17,860 nt of DNA from Candidatus Fermentibacteraceae bacterium (GCA_021162285.1 JAGGYZ010000050.1:1-17860); one strand, 5' to 3'. Positions 6,303-14,146 are shown, counted from the first letter of the stretch. Numbers and translations: made by a program. The notes: generated by a model not told the origin, from the sequence alone.

Positions 6303-6728
6303 ATGTTAATGCCGAAAAGAACAAAGTTTCGTAAGCATCACCGGGGTCGCATGCGCGGCCGCGCCAAGGGCGGAGATACAGTAGCCTTTGGTGAGTTCGG
6401 TTTGCAGGCTACTGAAGCCAGCTGGGTTACCAGTGCGCAGATCGAATCCGCTCGTATTGCTTTAACACGACATGTCCGCCGTGGAGGAAAAGTGTGGATC
6501 AGGCTCTTTCCTGATAAACCGGTTACCTCTACACCGGCGGAAACCAGAATGGGTAAGGGAAAAGGAGCTGTTGATTTCTGGGTGGCAGTAGTCAAGCCCG
6601 GAAGAGTGATGTTTGAGATCGAAGGTGTTCCTCTGGATGTTGCCAGGGAAGCAATGAGACTTGCAGGCCACAAACTTCCTCTTAAAACGAGGTTTGTTGC
6701 CAGGGACAAGGAGGTAATTCAGAGATGA
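6303..6728 (+). CDS. rplP: 50S ribosomal protein L16
   Basis: L16 binds near the A-site tRNA and is needed for late large-subunit assembly. The product is 141 residues, typical. MLMPKRTKFRKHHRGRMRGR is the canonical N terminus and decides the start, although the SD (GGTGA at about 6292) is weak. RMGKGKGAVDFWVAVVKPGR contains the Arg hydroxylated in E. coli L16, and VMFEIEGVPLDVAREAMRLA follows. The ATG of rpmC overlaps its stop by four bases (ATGA). Confidence 0.96.
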   Translation: MLMPKRTKFRKHHRGRMRGRAKGGDTVAFGEFGLQATEASWVTSAQIESARIALTRHVRRGGKVWIRLFPDKPVTSTPAETRMGKGKGAVDFWVAVVKPGRVMFEIEGVPLDVAREAMRLAGHKLPLKTRFVARDKEVIQR

Positions 6729-6940
6729 AAATACGCGATCTCCGGTCTATGAGTTTTGAGGAACTTCAGGAGCAGGTGCGTGATATGCGCGCTGAGATAT
6801 TCAATCTCAGGTTTCGCATGACTGCCAATCAGCTTGAGAATCCGCTGAAGATCCGTGACTCGAAAAGAAGTCTCGCCAGAGCTCTCACAGTTATCCGCGA
6901 AAAAGAGCTTGGCCTGATCATCGACGAGGAAGGGAGCTGA
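6725..6940 (+). CDS. rpmC: 50S ribosomal protein L29
   Basis: L29 is a small helical-hairpin protein near the tunnel exit beside L23. The product is 71 residues, normal. MKIRDLRSMSFEELQEQVRD forms helix one, and NLRFRMTANQLENPLKIRDS is the family signature. A textbook AAGGAGG SD (6708-6714) sits in the last codons of rplP, whose stop the start overlaps by four bases. It ends with an acidic IIDEEGS tail. Confidence 0.95.
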   Translation: MKIRDLRSMSFEELQEQVRDMRAEIFNLRFRMTANQLENPLKIRDSKRSLARALTVIREKELGLIIDEEGS

Positions 6941-6942
6941 CT

Positions 6943-7206
6943 GTGGCAGAAGCAATAAAGACAAACAGGAGGATTCTCCGGGGAGTGGTTGTTTCAGACA
7001 AAATGGATAAAACCATCGTAGTCGAAGTAAGCACAATCAAATCCCACCCTGTTTACAGGAAAAGGTTTAAAACGAGCAAGAAATACTATGCCCACGACGA
7101 ACAGAACCAGTGTGGAGTAGGCGATGTGGTAACCATATCGGAGACCCGTCCTACTTCCAGGCTTAAGCGCTGGAGACTGCTGGAAGTCGTGGAGAAGGCA
7201 CTTTAG
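6943..7206 (+). CDS. rpsQ: 30S ribosomal protein S17
   Basis: S17 is a primary 16S rRNA-binding protein with an OB fold. The product is 87 residues, typical. RRILRGVVVSDKMDKTIVVE and the later HPVYRKRFKTSKKYYAHDE plus ISETRPTSRLKRWRLLEVVE match the family. It starts with GTG, six bases after a GGAAGGGAG SD lying across the end of rpmC. No upstream ATG is in frame. Confidence 0.95.
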   Translation: MAEAIKTNRRILRGVVVSDKMDKTIVVEVSTIKSHPVYRKRFKTSKKYYAHDEQNQCGVGDVVTISETRPTSRLKRWRLLEVVEKAL

Positions 7207-7218
7207 GAGGGCTATAGG

Positions 7219-7584
7219 ATGATCCAGGCGGAATCCAGACTCAAGGTAGCCGACAACTCCGGTGCCCGCGAGGTTCTCTGCATCAAGGTGCTGGGCGGCA
7301 CAAGACGCCGTTACGCCAGGATTGGTGATGTCATTGTTGTTACAGTGAAGGAAGCCATTCCAGGAGGCACAGTGAAAAAAAGTGAAGTTCGCAGGGCCGT
7401 TGTGGTCCGCACAAGAAAGGAACTCAGCAGGCCTGACGGCACAATTGTTCGTTTTGACGACAATGCAGCCGTTATTCTTGATGAGGCCGGGCAGCCCGTT
7501 GCCACCCGCATCTTCGGCCCGGTGGGCCGTGAACTCCGTCAGCGTTTCATGAAGATAGTGTCGCTGGCTCCGGAGGTGGTATAG
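7219..7584 (+). CDS. rplN: 50S ribosomal protein L14
   Basis: L14 makes an intersubunit bridge and is the docking site of the silencing factor RsfS. The product is 121 residues, one or two from the usual 122. MIQAESRLKVADNSGAREVL is the signature N terminus; RRYARIGDVIVVTVKEAIPG and FDDNAAVILDEAGQPVATRI follow. The SD AGGAGG overlaps the rpsQ stop. The stop codon is directly followed by the rplX ATG with no gap. Confidence 0.97.
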   Translation: MIQAESRLKVADNSGAREVLCIKVLGGTRRRYARIGDVIVVTVKEAIPGGTVKKSEVRRAVVVRTRKELSRPDGTIVRFDDNAAVILDEAGQPVATRIFGPVGRELRQRFMKIVSLAPEVV

Positions 7585-7902
7585 ATGCATGTGAAGAAGG
7601 GCGATAAGGTAAAGGTGTTATCTGGAAACGAGAGGGGCAAGTCCGGGAAGATCCTCAAGGTTTTCCCCGGTACGCAGAGGGCGATTGTCGAGGGTCTTAA
7701 CATGATCAAGAGACACACCCGACCTTCTCAGAGAAATCAGCAGGGCGGCATAATCGAGCGTGAGGCTCCGATACATGTATCGAACCTCAGGTTGATATGC
7801 CCCGGATGCGGCAAGGCCACAGGAGTCAGCCGCATTCGCGATGCCGAAGGCCGTCTCAGGCGCGTATGCAAAGCCTGTGGCGAAACAATAGCTGTCGGTT
7901 AG
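7585..7902 (+). CDS. rplX: 50S ribosomal protein L24, zinc-ribbon form
   Basis: L24 starts large-subunit assembly by binding 23S domain I. The product is 105 residues. The KOW motif lies at the N terminus (KKGDKVKVLSGNERGKSGKI). The C-terminal half carries CPGC (72-75) and CKAC (95-98), a zinc-ribbon pair found in many bacterial L24 proteins but absent from E. coli L24. It starts immediately after the rplN stop, with its SD (GGAGGTGG) inside rplN. Confidence 0.96.
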   Translation: MHVKKGDKVKVLSGNERGKSGKILKVFPGTQRAIVEGLNMIKRHTRPSQRNQQGGIIEREAPIHVSNLRLICPGCGKATGVSRIRDAEGRLRRVCKACGETIAVG

Positions 7903-7913
7903 GGGGCTGATTG

Positions 7914-8489
7914 ATGGAAAAAAAGTACATACCCAGACTTCAGAGTATCTACCGCGATGATATCAAGGGAAAACTGCAGGAGCGATTCAACTATGCCAAC
8001 CCCATGCAGATTCCCGGGATTACAAAGGTAGTACTCAACATGGGTCTGGGCAAAGAGGCTATGGACAATGCTAACAATGTTACAAATGCACAGAGCCAGA
8101 TGGAAGCGATTTCAGGGCAGAAGTGTGTTGTGGCAAAGGCTCGTTTATCCATTGCCGGATTCCGGCTTAGAGAGGGAATGCCCATTGGTGTTTTCACCAC
8201 ACTCAGAGGTGATCGTATGTGGGAGTTCCTTGACAGACTGATAAACTTTTCTCTTCCCAGGGTGCGAGACTTCAGAGGTCTTTCTCCGAAGGCTTTTGAT
8301 GGAAGAGGAAACTACAATTTCGGTATTGAAGAACAGGCGATTTTCCCTGAGATCGATGTTGACAAGATCGATAAATTCAGGGGAATGAACATCACCATAG
8401 TCACCACTGCCAAAACCGATGAAGAAGGCCAGGAACTTATCAAGTTGCTTGGAATGCCTTTCCGTCGCAGCGGCCGGGGAGGTATGTAA
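7914..8489 (+). CDS. rplE: 50S ribosomal protein L5
   Basis: L5 belongs to the 5S RNP in the central protuberance and contacts P-site tRNA. From the ATG at 7914 the product is 191 residues, slightly longer than the usual 178-180. I preferred this start to the adjacent TTG (7911) because it is seven bases from the AGGGGG SD (7901-7906). Seen: NPMQIPGITKVVLNMGLG, KARLSIAGFRLREGMPIGVF, and LPRVRDFRGLSPKAFDGRGN. The stop overlaps the rpsN start by one base (TAATG). Confidence 0.96.
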   Translation: MEKKYIPRLQSIYRDDIKGKLQERFNYANPMQIPGITKVVLNMGLGKEAMDNANNVTNAQSQMEAISGQKCVVAKARLSIAGFRLREGMPIGVFTTLRGDRMWEFLDRLINFSLPRVRDFRGLSPKAFDGRGNYNFGIEEQAIFPEIDVDKIDKFRGMNITIVTTAKTDEEGQELIKLLGMPFRRSGRGGM

Positions 8490-8674
8490 TGGCAAAAAAA
8501 GGCCTGATCGAAAAGTGTAAGAGAACACCGAAGTTCGCAGTAAGGAAATACAACAGGTGCTCGCTGTGCGGAAGACCCAGGGGCTACCTCAGGAAGTTCG
8601 GCATCTGCCGCATTTGTTTCCGGGATATGGCCAATCGCGGCCTGATACCGGGCGTGCGCAAAGCAAGCTGGTAG
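8489..8674 (+). CDS. rpsN: 30S ribosomal protein S14, type Z (zinc-binding)
   Basis: S14 is a late-assembling protein of the 30S head. At 61 residues it is the short, zinc-binding form; the zinc-free form is about 89-101 residues. The ligands are visible as CSLC (24-27) and CRIC (40-43). RYLRKFG-type context (RGYLRKFGICRICFRDMANR) and the GLIPGVRKASW ending match type Z. The ATG overlaps the rplE stop by one base. Confidence 0.97.
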   Translation: MAKKGLIEKCKRTPKFAVRKYNRCSLCGRPRGYLRKFGICRICFRDMANRGLIPGVRKASW

Positions 8675-8685
8675 GGAGAAATAAT

Positions 8686-9081
8686 ATGTCAATGACAGAT
8701 CCTATCGCTGATATGCTGACCCGCATCAGGAATGCTTCTTCAGCCGGGCACAAGATGGTTGATATCCCGGCCTCCAGGATGAAGGCAAGCATCGCGAGAG
8801 TTCTTTACAATCACGGGTACATCCGTGGTTTCAGAAGAATGGAAGACAACAAGCAGGGAATGCTGAGAATCTACCTGTCTTACAGAAACGGACAGTCTCT
8901 CATACTCGGGCTTAAGCGTATTTCCAAACCGGGATGCAGGGTTTATGCAGGCGTTAGTGACATCAAGAGGGTTATGGGAGGACGCGGCCTTGCCGTTCTG
9001 ACCACTCCCCGCGGTGTTATCACAGACGCCGAGGCGAGAAAACACAAAATTGGCGGCGAAGTGCTGCTTCACATCTGGTAG
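8686..9081 (+). CDS. rpsH: 30S ribosomal protein S8
   Basis: S8 is a primary binder of the central domain of 16S rRNA and, in E. coli, the repressor of the spc operon through L5 mRNA. The product is 131 residues, typical. MSMTDPIADMLTRIRNASSA fixes the start at 8686, seven bases after an AGGGAG SD. The C terminus GVSDIKRVMGGRGLAVLTTP and GGEVLLHIW are signatures. The frame is open further upstream through rpsN, but that extension has no homology to S8. Confidence 0.97.
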   Translation: MSMTDPIADMLTRIRNASSAGHKMVDIPASRMKASIARVLYNHGYIRGFRRMEDNKQGMLRIYLSYRNGQSLILGLKRISKPGCRVYAGVSDIKRVMGGRGLAVLTTPRGVITDAEARKHKIGGEVLLHIW

Positions 9082-9089
9082 GGGGGGAA

Positions 9090-9635
9090 ATGTCACGAAT
9101 TGGTAGACTTCCCATCCCTGTTGAGGGTGTTGAAGTGAAAATTGCTGACGGAACGGTTTCGGTAAAGGGTAAGAGGGGAGAGGACAGTTATCCGCTTCCT
9201 GAAGGAGTTACAGCCGAAATGGAAGGCTCTTTTCTGCATATAAAAAGGGCCGACGACAGCCAGGAACAGCGCAGACTCCACGGAGTAACCCGCGCTGAGA
9301 TCAACAACAGAGTTGTGGGTGTCACAAAAGGACATTCCCGCACACTTATAGTTCAGGGAAAAGGTTACAGTGCCGAGGTAAAGCCCAAAGCAATCGACAT
9401 GCAGATTGGCTTCAGTCACCGTGTTGTGGCAGCAATACCGGAAGGTCTGAAAGTTGAGGTAAAACCGGGACAGAATACCTTTACCATTGAAATCACAGGC
9501 AACGACAAGCATCTTGTGGGTGCATTTGCATCTACCCTTCACAGGCTGCGCAAGGTGGAACCCTACAATCTTATAGGTTTCCGCTACAGCGACCAGCAGG
9601 TGAAGCGCAAGGCTGCCAAGTCGGTAGTCACATAG
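9090..9635 (+). CDS. rplF: 50S ribosomal protein L6
   Basis: L6 sits near the sarcin-ricin loop and the factor-binding site. The product is 181 residues, normal. It has two tandem L6 folds; MSRIGRLPIPVEGVEVKIAD starts the first, and the second carries the C-terminal signature around EPYNLIGFRYSDQQVKRKA. The linker TLIVQGKGYSAEVKPKAIDM is normal. The SD is a seven-G run (9081-9087) directly before the ATG region. Confidence 0.96.
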   Translation: MSRIGRLPIPVEGVEVKIADGTVSVKGKRGEDSYPLPEGVTAEMEGSFLHIKRADDSQEQRRLHGVTRAEINNRVVGVTKGHSRTLIVQGKGYSAEVKPKAIDMQIGFSHRVVAAIPEGLKVEVKPGQNTFTIEITGNDKHLVGAFASTLHRLRKVEPYNLIGFRYSDQQVKRKAAKSVVT

Positions 9636-9651
9636 AAAGGGGAGGTATAAA

Positions 9652-10014
9652 ATGGCAAAACTGACTAGAAGAGAAAGCCTCTCCCGCAGGCACAGACGTC
9701 TCAGAAAGAAGGTTTCCGGTACTGCTGACCGGCCGAGACTTTTCGTTAGAAGATCTCTCCGGCACATGGTTGCCTGTCTTATTGATGATGTTGAGGGAAA
9801 AACCCTTCTTGCTCTTACCACGGATTCCAAAGAGTTCAGGGCTTCGGTCAGCGGTACAAAAACCGAACTGGCAGAGGCACTTGGTACAAAACTTGCCGAA
9901 CTGGCAAAGAAAAAGGGAATCAACACCGTGGTGTTTGACAGAGGTGGACATCCCTATCACGGCAGAGTAAAAGCTCTGGCGGAGAAGGCCCGCGAAAGCG
10001 GACTGGAATTTTAG
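9652..10014 (+). CDS. rplR: 50S ribosomal protein L18
   Basis: L18 binds 5S rRNA together with L5. The product is 120 residues, typical. The N terminus is strongly basic (RRESLSRRHRRLRKKVSGTA), followed by RPRLFVRRSLRHMVACLIDD. The C-terminal GHPYHGRVKALAEKARESGL is the rRNA-binding signature, with His-Pro where most family members have a Tyr-Leu or similar pair. An SD of GGGGAGG lies before the ATG at 9652. Confidence 0.96.
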   Translation: MAKLTRRESLSRRHRRLRKKVSGTADRPRLFVRRSLRHMVACLIDDVEGKTLLALTTDSKEFRASVSGTKTELAEALGTKLAELAKKKGINTVVFDRGGHPYHGRVKALAEKARESGLEF

Positions 10015-10023
10015 GGGGCACTG

Positions 10024-10626
10024 ATGGAAAAAAGAACAGAAAGAAATGACAGAAACCCCAGAGGCGGAAGGAATTCAAGAGATTCCAGAGGCAAAAAGGG
10101 GCAGAAAAAGGAACGCAGGCCATCTCCTCTCGAGGAAGAGGGTCTTATTGACAGGCTGATCACAGTCAACCGGTGTGCAAAGGTTACAAAAGGTGGTAGA
10201 ACCTTTGGTTTCAATGCCATCGTGGCTGTTGGAGATCAGAATGGCAGAGTCGGAATAGGTCTGGGCAAGGCTACAGAGCTTCCTGAGTCGATCAGAAAAG
10301 CAACGGAGAATGCCCGGAAAACTATGATAAAGGTCCCGCTGGTAGACAACCGGACCCTTCCTCACCTGATCATCGGTAACTACGGTGCTGGTAAAGTTCT
10401 TTTAAGACCTGCCAGTCCCGGTACCGGTGTGATTGCAGGAAGTGCCGTACGAGCTATCATGGAATGTGCCGGAGTCAAAGATGTGCTTACCAAAGCACAG
10501 GGATCCAACAATCCTCACAATGTGACAAAAGCAACTATGAGCGGTTTGAGAGATCTGATCACCATTGATCATGTCAGCTCTGTCAGGCGGAAGATCGTGG
10601 CTGAAAGGAGCAAGGCTAATGGCTGA
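10024..10626 (+). CDS. rpsE: 30S ribosomal protein S5, with low-complexity N-terminal extension
   Basis: S5 is a fidelity protein near the mRNA entry site. The product is 200 residues, about 30 longer than E. coli S5. The extra part is an N-terminal tail (about 1-38) rich in Arg, Lys, Asn, Asp and Ser, with no predicted fold. The core begins at LIDRLITVNRCAKVTKGGRT; VAVGDQNGRVGIGLGKATEL, PASPGTGVIAGSAVRAIME and GSNNPHNVTKATMSGL are diagnostic. The ATG at 10024 has GGGGG six bases upstream. The last codons overlap the rpmD start by eight bases. Confidence 0.96.
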   Translation: MEKRTERNDRNPRGGRNSRDSRGKKGQKKERRPSPLEEEGLIDRLITVNRCAKVTKGGRTFGFNAIVAVGDQNGRVGIGLGKATELPESIRKATENARKTMIKVPLVDNRTLPHLIIGNYGAGKVLLRPASPGTGVIAGSAVRAIMECAGVKDVLTKAQGSNNPHNVTKATMSGLRDLITIDHVSSVRRKIVAERSKANG

Positions 10627-10810
10627 TAAGAAGCTCCGGGTAACCAAGGTGCGAAGTGCTATCGGCCGCGAGAAAGGGCAGAAGAGAACTCTTGAAGCCC
10701 TTGGGCTCGGCAAGATGAACTCCTCAAAGGTTCACAACGATACACCTCAGATCCGTGGAATGATTTTCAAGGTTAAGCACCTTCTGAAGGTTGAGGAGGT
10801 GGACGAATGA
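10619..10810 (+). CDS. rpmD: 50S ribosomal protein L30
   Basis: L30 is a small peripheral large-subunit protein, absent from some bacterial phyla. From the ATG at 10619 the product is 63 residues, typical (58-61 is common). RVTKVRSAIGREKGQKRTLE followed by GLGKMNSSKVHNDTPQIRGM and the VKHLLKVEEV ending match the family. The start overlaps the rpsE stop by eight bases, with the SD AAAGGAGC inside rpsE. The frame is open further upstream, but those residues are not L30-like. The stop overlaps the rplO ATG (ATGA). Confidence 0.95.
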   Translation: MADKKLRVTKVRSAIGREKGQKRTLEALGLGKMNSSKVHNDTPQIRGMIFKVKHLLKVEEVDE

Positions 10811-11250
10811 GAAGACTTCAGCATCTTCGTCCTGCAGAGGGCGCAAAGAAAACCAGCAAACGCCGAGGCTGCGGTACAGGAAGCGGAAACGGTGGAACAG
10901 CCGGTAAGGGTCACAAAGGTCAGAAGGCCAGGGCGACAGTTCATCCCTGGTTTGAAGGTGGCCAGATGCCCCTTCAGCGTCGTATGACACACAAGGGTTT
11001 CAGTAATGCCCGTCATGCAGTGAAGTACCAGGTTGTGAATATCGGTATGCTCTCCCGGTTTGATAAAGACTCTGTGGTAACACCTGAAATACTGAAACAG
11101 GCAGGGCTTATCTCTTCGAGAATGAAACCGGTTAAAATCCTTGGACACGGAAAGCTTGAGCACAGTCTTACAGTGTGTGCCGATGCATACACTGCCAGTG
11201 CAGAGAAAGCAATTACCGATGCCGGAGGTACAGTGGAGGTGCTCAGCTGA
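10807..11250 (+). CDS. rplO: 50S ribosomal protein L15
   Basis: L15 is an early-to-mid assembly protein with a long basic N-terminal arm threading the 23S core. The product is 147 residues, normal. The arm has the glycine-rich RGCGTGSGNGGTAGKGHKGQ, and FEGGQMPLQRRMTHKGF follows. The C-terminal fold contains VKILGHGKLEHSLTVCADAY. The start overlaps the rpmD stop by four bases, and its stop overlaps the secY start by one base (TGATG). Confidence 0.96.
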   Translation: MRRLQHLRPAEGAKKTSKRRGCGTGSGNGGTAGKGHKGQKARATVHPWFEGGQMPLQRRMTHKGFSNARHAVKYQVVNIGMLSRFDKDSVVTPEILKQAGLISSRMKPVKILGHGKLEHSLTVCADAYTASAEKAITDAGGTVEVLS

Positions 11251-12554
11251 TGCGCGGCTTTGATAACGTATTGAAGATCCCGGAGCTCCGGAAGAAGATT
11301 TTCTACACGTTCGGGCTTCTGGCGATCTACCGCCTTGGCGGTTTTATCCCCGTACCCGGTATCAACAGTCATGCTCTTCAGGAGGCTTTTGCAGGCGGTG
11401 GCGGTGTGATGGGGATGTTCGACCTTTTTGTAGGTGGAGCACTCAGAAGGGCAAGTATCTTTGCCCTTGGTATCATGCCTTACATCTCCGCCTCGATTAT
11501 CGTTCAGCTTCTGGGATCGGTTCTTCCCTACTTTGAGAAATTGAAGAAAGAGGGAGAGGCCGGTCGTCAGAAGATGACGGAGATAACCAGGTACGGAACG
11601 GTTCTGCTGGCAACTATACAGGGTCTTGGAATCAGTCAGTACATTATCGGAATGAACTCTCAGGTTCCAGGTGTTGTGCCGAACCCCGGTCTGGCATTTA
11701 CAATACAGACCGTTATTACGCTTGTAACAGGAACCATCTTCGTGATGTGGCTCGGCGAGCGTATTGGTGAGAGAGGTATAGGCAACGGAATAAGCCTTAT
11801 CATTTTCGCTGGTATCGTGGGAAGAATGCCCCGTGATATAACCACTCTGTACAAGGACATATTTGTTCTTCAGCAGACCAGTTTTATCACCGGTGTTTTC
11901 CTGATCGTGTTTATGTTCGTAGTGGTGGCGTTTGTTGTGATAATGACTGAGGCACAGAGAAGAATCCCTGTGTCGTATGCAAAACAGGTCAGAGGAAGAA
12001 AGGTCTATGGAGGCCAGAGTACTCATATACCACTCAGATTGAACACTGCCGGTGTTATTCCGGTAATCTTTGCCCAGTCTTTCATGATGTTTCCTTCCAC
12101 ACTTGCCATGTTCTTCCCGAACAGTGACATTTCTGGATGGGTGAACACATGGATGGCACCTGGTGGAGCGCTCTACATATCAATTTATACGATTCTGATC
12201 ATTTTGTTTGCCTACGTGTACACTGCCATGGTTTTCAATCCGCAGGATCTGGCAGATAATATGAAGAAGCAGGGTGGATTCATTCCGGGCCGCAAGCCGG
12301 GAAAGAGTACAGCTAAGTACATAGAGAAGGTACTGGTAAGAGTTACTCTGCCAGGAGCACTTTTCCTTGCGGCTGTTGCAGTTCTTCCTATGTTGTTGAT
12401 GCGTTATGTGGGTCTTAACTTCATGTTCGGTGGAACAAGTCTTCTGATCGTTGTGGGTGTTGCCCTTGAAACACTCAGACAGATCGAGACTCACCTTCTT
12501 ATGAGGCACTACGACGGGTTCCTTGCAAAAGGAAGGATACGAGGAAGACGATGA
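11250..12554 (+). CDS. secY: Protein translocase subunit SecY
   Basis: SecY is the pore subunit of the SecYEG translocon in the cytoplasmic membrane. From the ATG at 11250 it is 434 residues, the usual size. The N terminus LRKKIFYTFGLLAIYRLGGF (13-32) enters TM1. The plug-region glycine patch, MPYISASIIVQLLGSVLP (76-93), GERIGERGIGNGISLIIFAG (169-188), IPVSYAKQVRGRKVYGGQST (239-258), and the tail RQIETHLLMRHYDGFLAKGR (410-429) are all signatures; ten hydrophobic segments can be seen. The start overlaps the rplO stop and the stop overlaps the adk start, so synthesis is coupled on both sides. Confidence 0.97.
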   Translation: MRGFDNVLKIPELRKKIFYTFGLLAIYRLGGFIPVPGINSHALQEAFAGGGGVMGMFDLFVGGALRRASIFALGIMPYISASIIVQLLGSVLPYFEKLKKEGEAGRQKMTEITRYGTVLLATIQGLGISQYIIGMNSQVPGVVPNPGLAFTIQTVITLVTGTIFVMWLGERIGERGIGNGISLIIFAGIVGRMPRDITTLYKDIFVLQQTSFITGVFLIVFMFVVVAFVVIMTEAQRRIPVSYAKQVRGRKVYGGQSTHIPLRLNTAGVIPVIFAQSFMMFPSTLAMFFPNSDISGWVNTWMAPGGALYISIYTILIILFAYVYTAMVFNPQDLADNMKKQGGFIPGRKPGKSTAKYIEKVLVRVTLPGALFLAAVAVLPMLLMRYVGLNFMFGGTSLLIVVGVALETLRQIETHLLMRHYDGFLAKGRIRGRR

Positions 12555-13126
12555 GAATAGTATTCTTCGGTTCTCCAGGATCGGGTAAAGGCACTCAGGC
12601 AGCTGAGCTCGCGAAGGCCTACAGTCTGATTCATGTATCAACCGGTGAAATATTCAGAGCAAAAGTTCTTGATGGAACCCGGATTGGAAAGAGAATCGGA
12701 GATACCATAGCTGCGGGTAGTCTGGTGGATGATATCACCACCAACTACGTTTTGTTCAAGGCTATTGAGGGCCTGAACAGATTTCTGGTTGACGGCTACC
12801 CGCGAAATATAGCGCAGGCCAGGTCTTTTGATGTTCACCTGAAGAACATACAAAGTGAACTGACCTGTGCGTTGTTTCTGGACGTTCCCATGGAGGTGGC
12901 TGAAAAGCGCCTCATGCTGAGACGTAGCCAGAGGTACGATAAGATAGAGAACTACAGAAGAGCTGATGATGCCCCTGCGGTGATCCATCATCGGTTCGAT
13001 GTTTACCGGAGGGAAACCGAGCCCCTGATTCAGTACTATTCAGACAGAATTATCAGAGTAGACGGAACAGGAAGCCCTGCTGAGGTGACTCACAAGATTG
13101 TAAAGGCACTTCAGCAATGGGCATAG
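12551..13126 (+). CDS. adk: Adenylate kinase, short-LID form
   Basis: Adenylate kinase interconverts AMP + ATP and 2 ADP. The product is 191 residues, shorter than the roughly 214-residue long form usual in this position. Walker A is GSPGSGKGTQ (7-16), with Ser where most have Ala. The NMP site is HVSTGEIFRA (28-37), with Glu33 replacing the usual Asp, and DGYPRN (81-86). The LID is short, about RRSQRYDKIENYRRADD (124-140), with the RRADD motif kept and no zinc cysteines. It starts in a four-base overlap with secY and ends in a ten-base overlap with map. UMP/CMP kinase is a less likely alternative given its place between secY and map. Confidence 0.9.
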   Translation: MRIVFFGSPGSGKGTQAAELAKAYSLIHVSTGEIFRAKVLDGTRIGKRIGDTIAAGSLVDDITTNYVLFKAIEGLNRFLVDGYPRNIAQARSFDVHLKNIQSELTCALFLDVPMEVAEKRLMLRRSQRYDKIENYRRADDAPAVIHHRFDVYRRETEPLIQYYSDRIIRVDGTGSPAEVTHKIVKALQQWA

Positions 13127-13863
13127 TTACTCTTGAAAAAGATGTGGCTGCGGTGAGGGAATCGTGCAGAGTAGTAAGGAAAGTTCTTACTGAGCTTGCA
13201 CAGTTTATTCAGCCGGGTGTTACAACGGCGGAGATCGATGCACTTGGAAGGGAAATCATAAGATCAGAGGGTGCAGTTCCTTCTTTTCTTAACTACAATG
13301 GTTATCCCGCTGCGGTTTGTGTTTCTATAAATCGTGAGGTTGTGCATGGCATTCCATCCGCTGAAAGGATTGTTGAGGACGGAGACATAGTGGGTATTGA
13401 TGTTGGAGCCTACAAAAACGGTTACCATGGTGATGCAGCAGACACTGTTATGGTGGGTGGTGTGTCACCGGAAGCCAGAAGACTTGTGGAAGTGACATAC
13501 GAAGCAAGAAATCTGGGAATAGCTGCTGCTGTTCCAGGTAACTGCATTGGTGACATCGGTTATGCCGTACAGACTTATGTGGAGGCTAACGGATTCAGCG
13601 TTGTCCAGAAGCTGATGGGGCACGGAATCGGTAGAAAGCTTCACGAGAGTCCAGGGGTACCCAACTATGGAGAAGCGGGTATGGGTATGAAGCTTAGTGA
13701 TGGGCTTTTGCTGGCAATTGAACCTATGGTTAACGCTGGCGCTGCAGAGGTAAGTTTTCTGCAGGACGGCTGGACTGTTGTTACCGGAGATGGAAGTCTC
13801 TCAGCACACGCTGAGAACACCATTATGATCAATGGCAGTCATCCGGAAATATTGACGGCTTAG
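13117..13863 (+). CDS. map: Methionine aminopeptidase, type I
   Basis: It removes the initiator methionine from new proteins and uses two metal ions. The product is 248 residues, matching type Ia without an N-terminal zinc-finger extension. Metal ligands fall in place: D95 (GIDVGAY), D106 (GDAADT), H169 (MGHGIGR), E202 (AIEPM) and E233 (HAENT). The substrate-contacting histidines H77 (VVHGIP) and H176 (LHESPG) are present. The ATG at 13117 overlaps the adk 3' end by ten bases. A 48-base gap to infA follows. Confidence 0.96.
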   Translation: MGIVTLEKDVAAVRESCRVVRKVLTELAQFIQPGVTTAEIDALGREIIRSEGAVPSFLNYNGYPAAVCVSINREVVHGIPSAERIVEDGDIVGIDVGAYKNGYHGDAADTVMVGGVSPEARRLVEVTYEARNLGIAAAVPGNCIGDIGYAVQTYVEANGFSVVQKLMGHGIGRKLHESPGVPNYGEAGMGMKLSDGLLLAIEPMVNAGAAEVSFLQDGWTVVTGDGSLSAHAENTIMINGSHPEILTA

Positions 13864-13911
13864 TCTTTTATAAGGATATTTGCACTTCCCTGACCCATTG
13901 GAGAGGACAAG

Positions 13912-14136
13912 ATGGCGAAAGAACAGGGCATAGTTGTTGACGGAACGGTTCTAGAGACCCTTCCTAACAGCATGTGTCGAGTTGAGATTGATAAGTCGAA
14001 GGGGCAGGTCGTTCTCTGTCATGTGTCAGGCAAGATGAGGATGCACTACATTCGAATTCTGATCGGCGACAGGGTTACAGTTGAACTGTCCCCTTACGAT
14101 CTGACCAGAGGACGAATCACTTACAGGTATAAGTGA
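13912..14136 (+). CDS. infA: Translation initiation factor IF-1
   Basis: IF-1 occupies the A site of the 30S subunit during initiation. The product is 74 residues (typical 72-73), a single OB fold. EQGIVVDGTVLETLPNSMCR, HVSGKMRMHYIRILIGDRVT and ELSPYDLTRGRITYRYK are signature segments. The SD is GGAGAGG (about 13900-13906), five bases before the ATG. The rpmJ start follows ten bases after the stop. Confidence 0.97.
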   Translation: MAKEQGIVVDGTVLETLPNSMCRVEIDKSKGQVVLCHVSGKMRMHYIRILIGDRVTVELSPYDLTRGRITYRYK

Positions 14137-14146
14137 GGTAAAGAAG

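Noticed and set aside
9093..9926. A 277-codon minus-strand open frame across rplF and rplR
   Set aside because: It is the antisense shadow of two conserved ribosomal genes, with no family resemblance.
11013..12026. A 337-codon open frame on the minus strand across rplO and secY
   Set aside because: It lies wholly antisense to two certain genes, spans their junction and shows no recognisable domain or SD.
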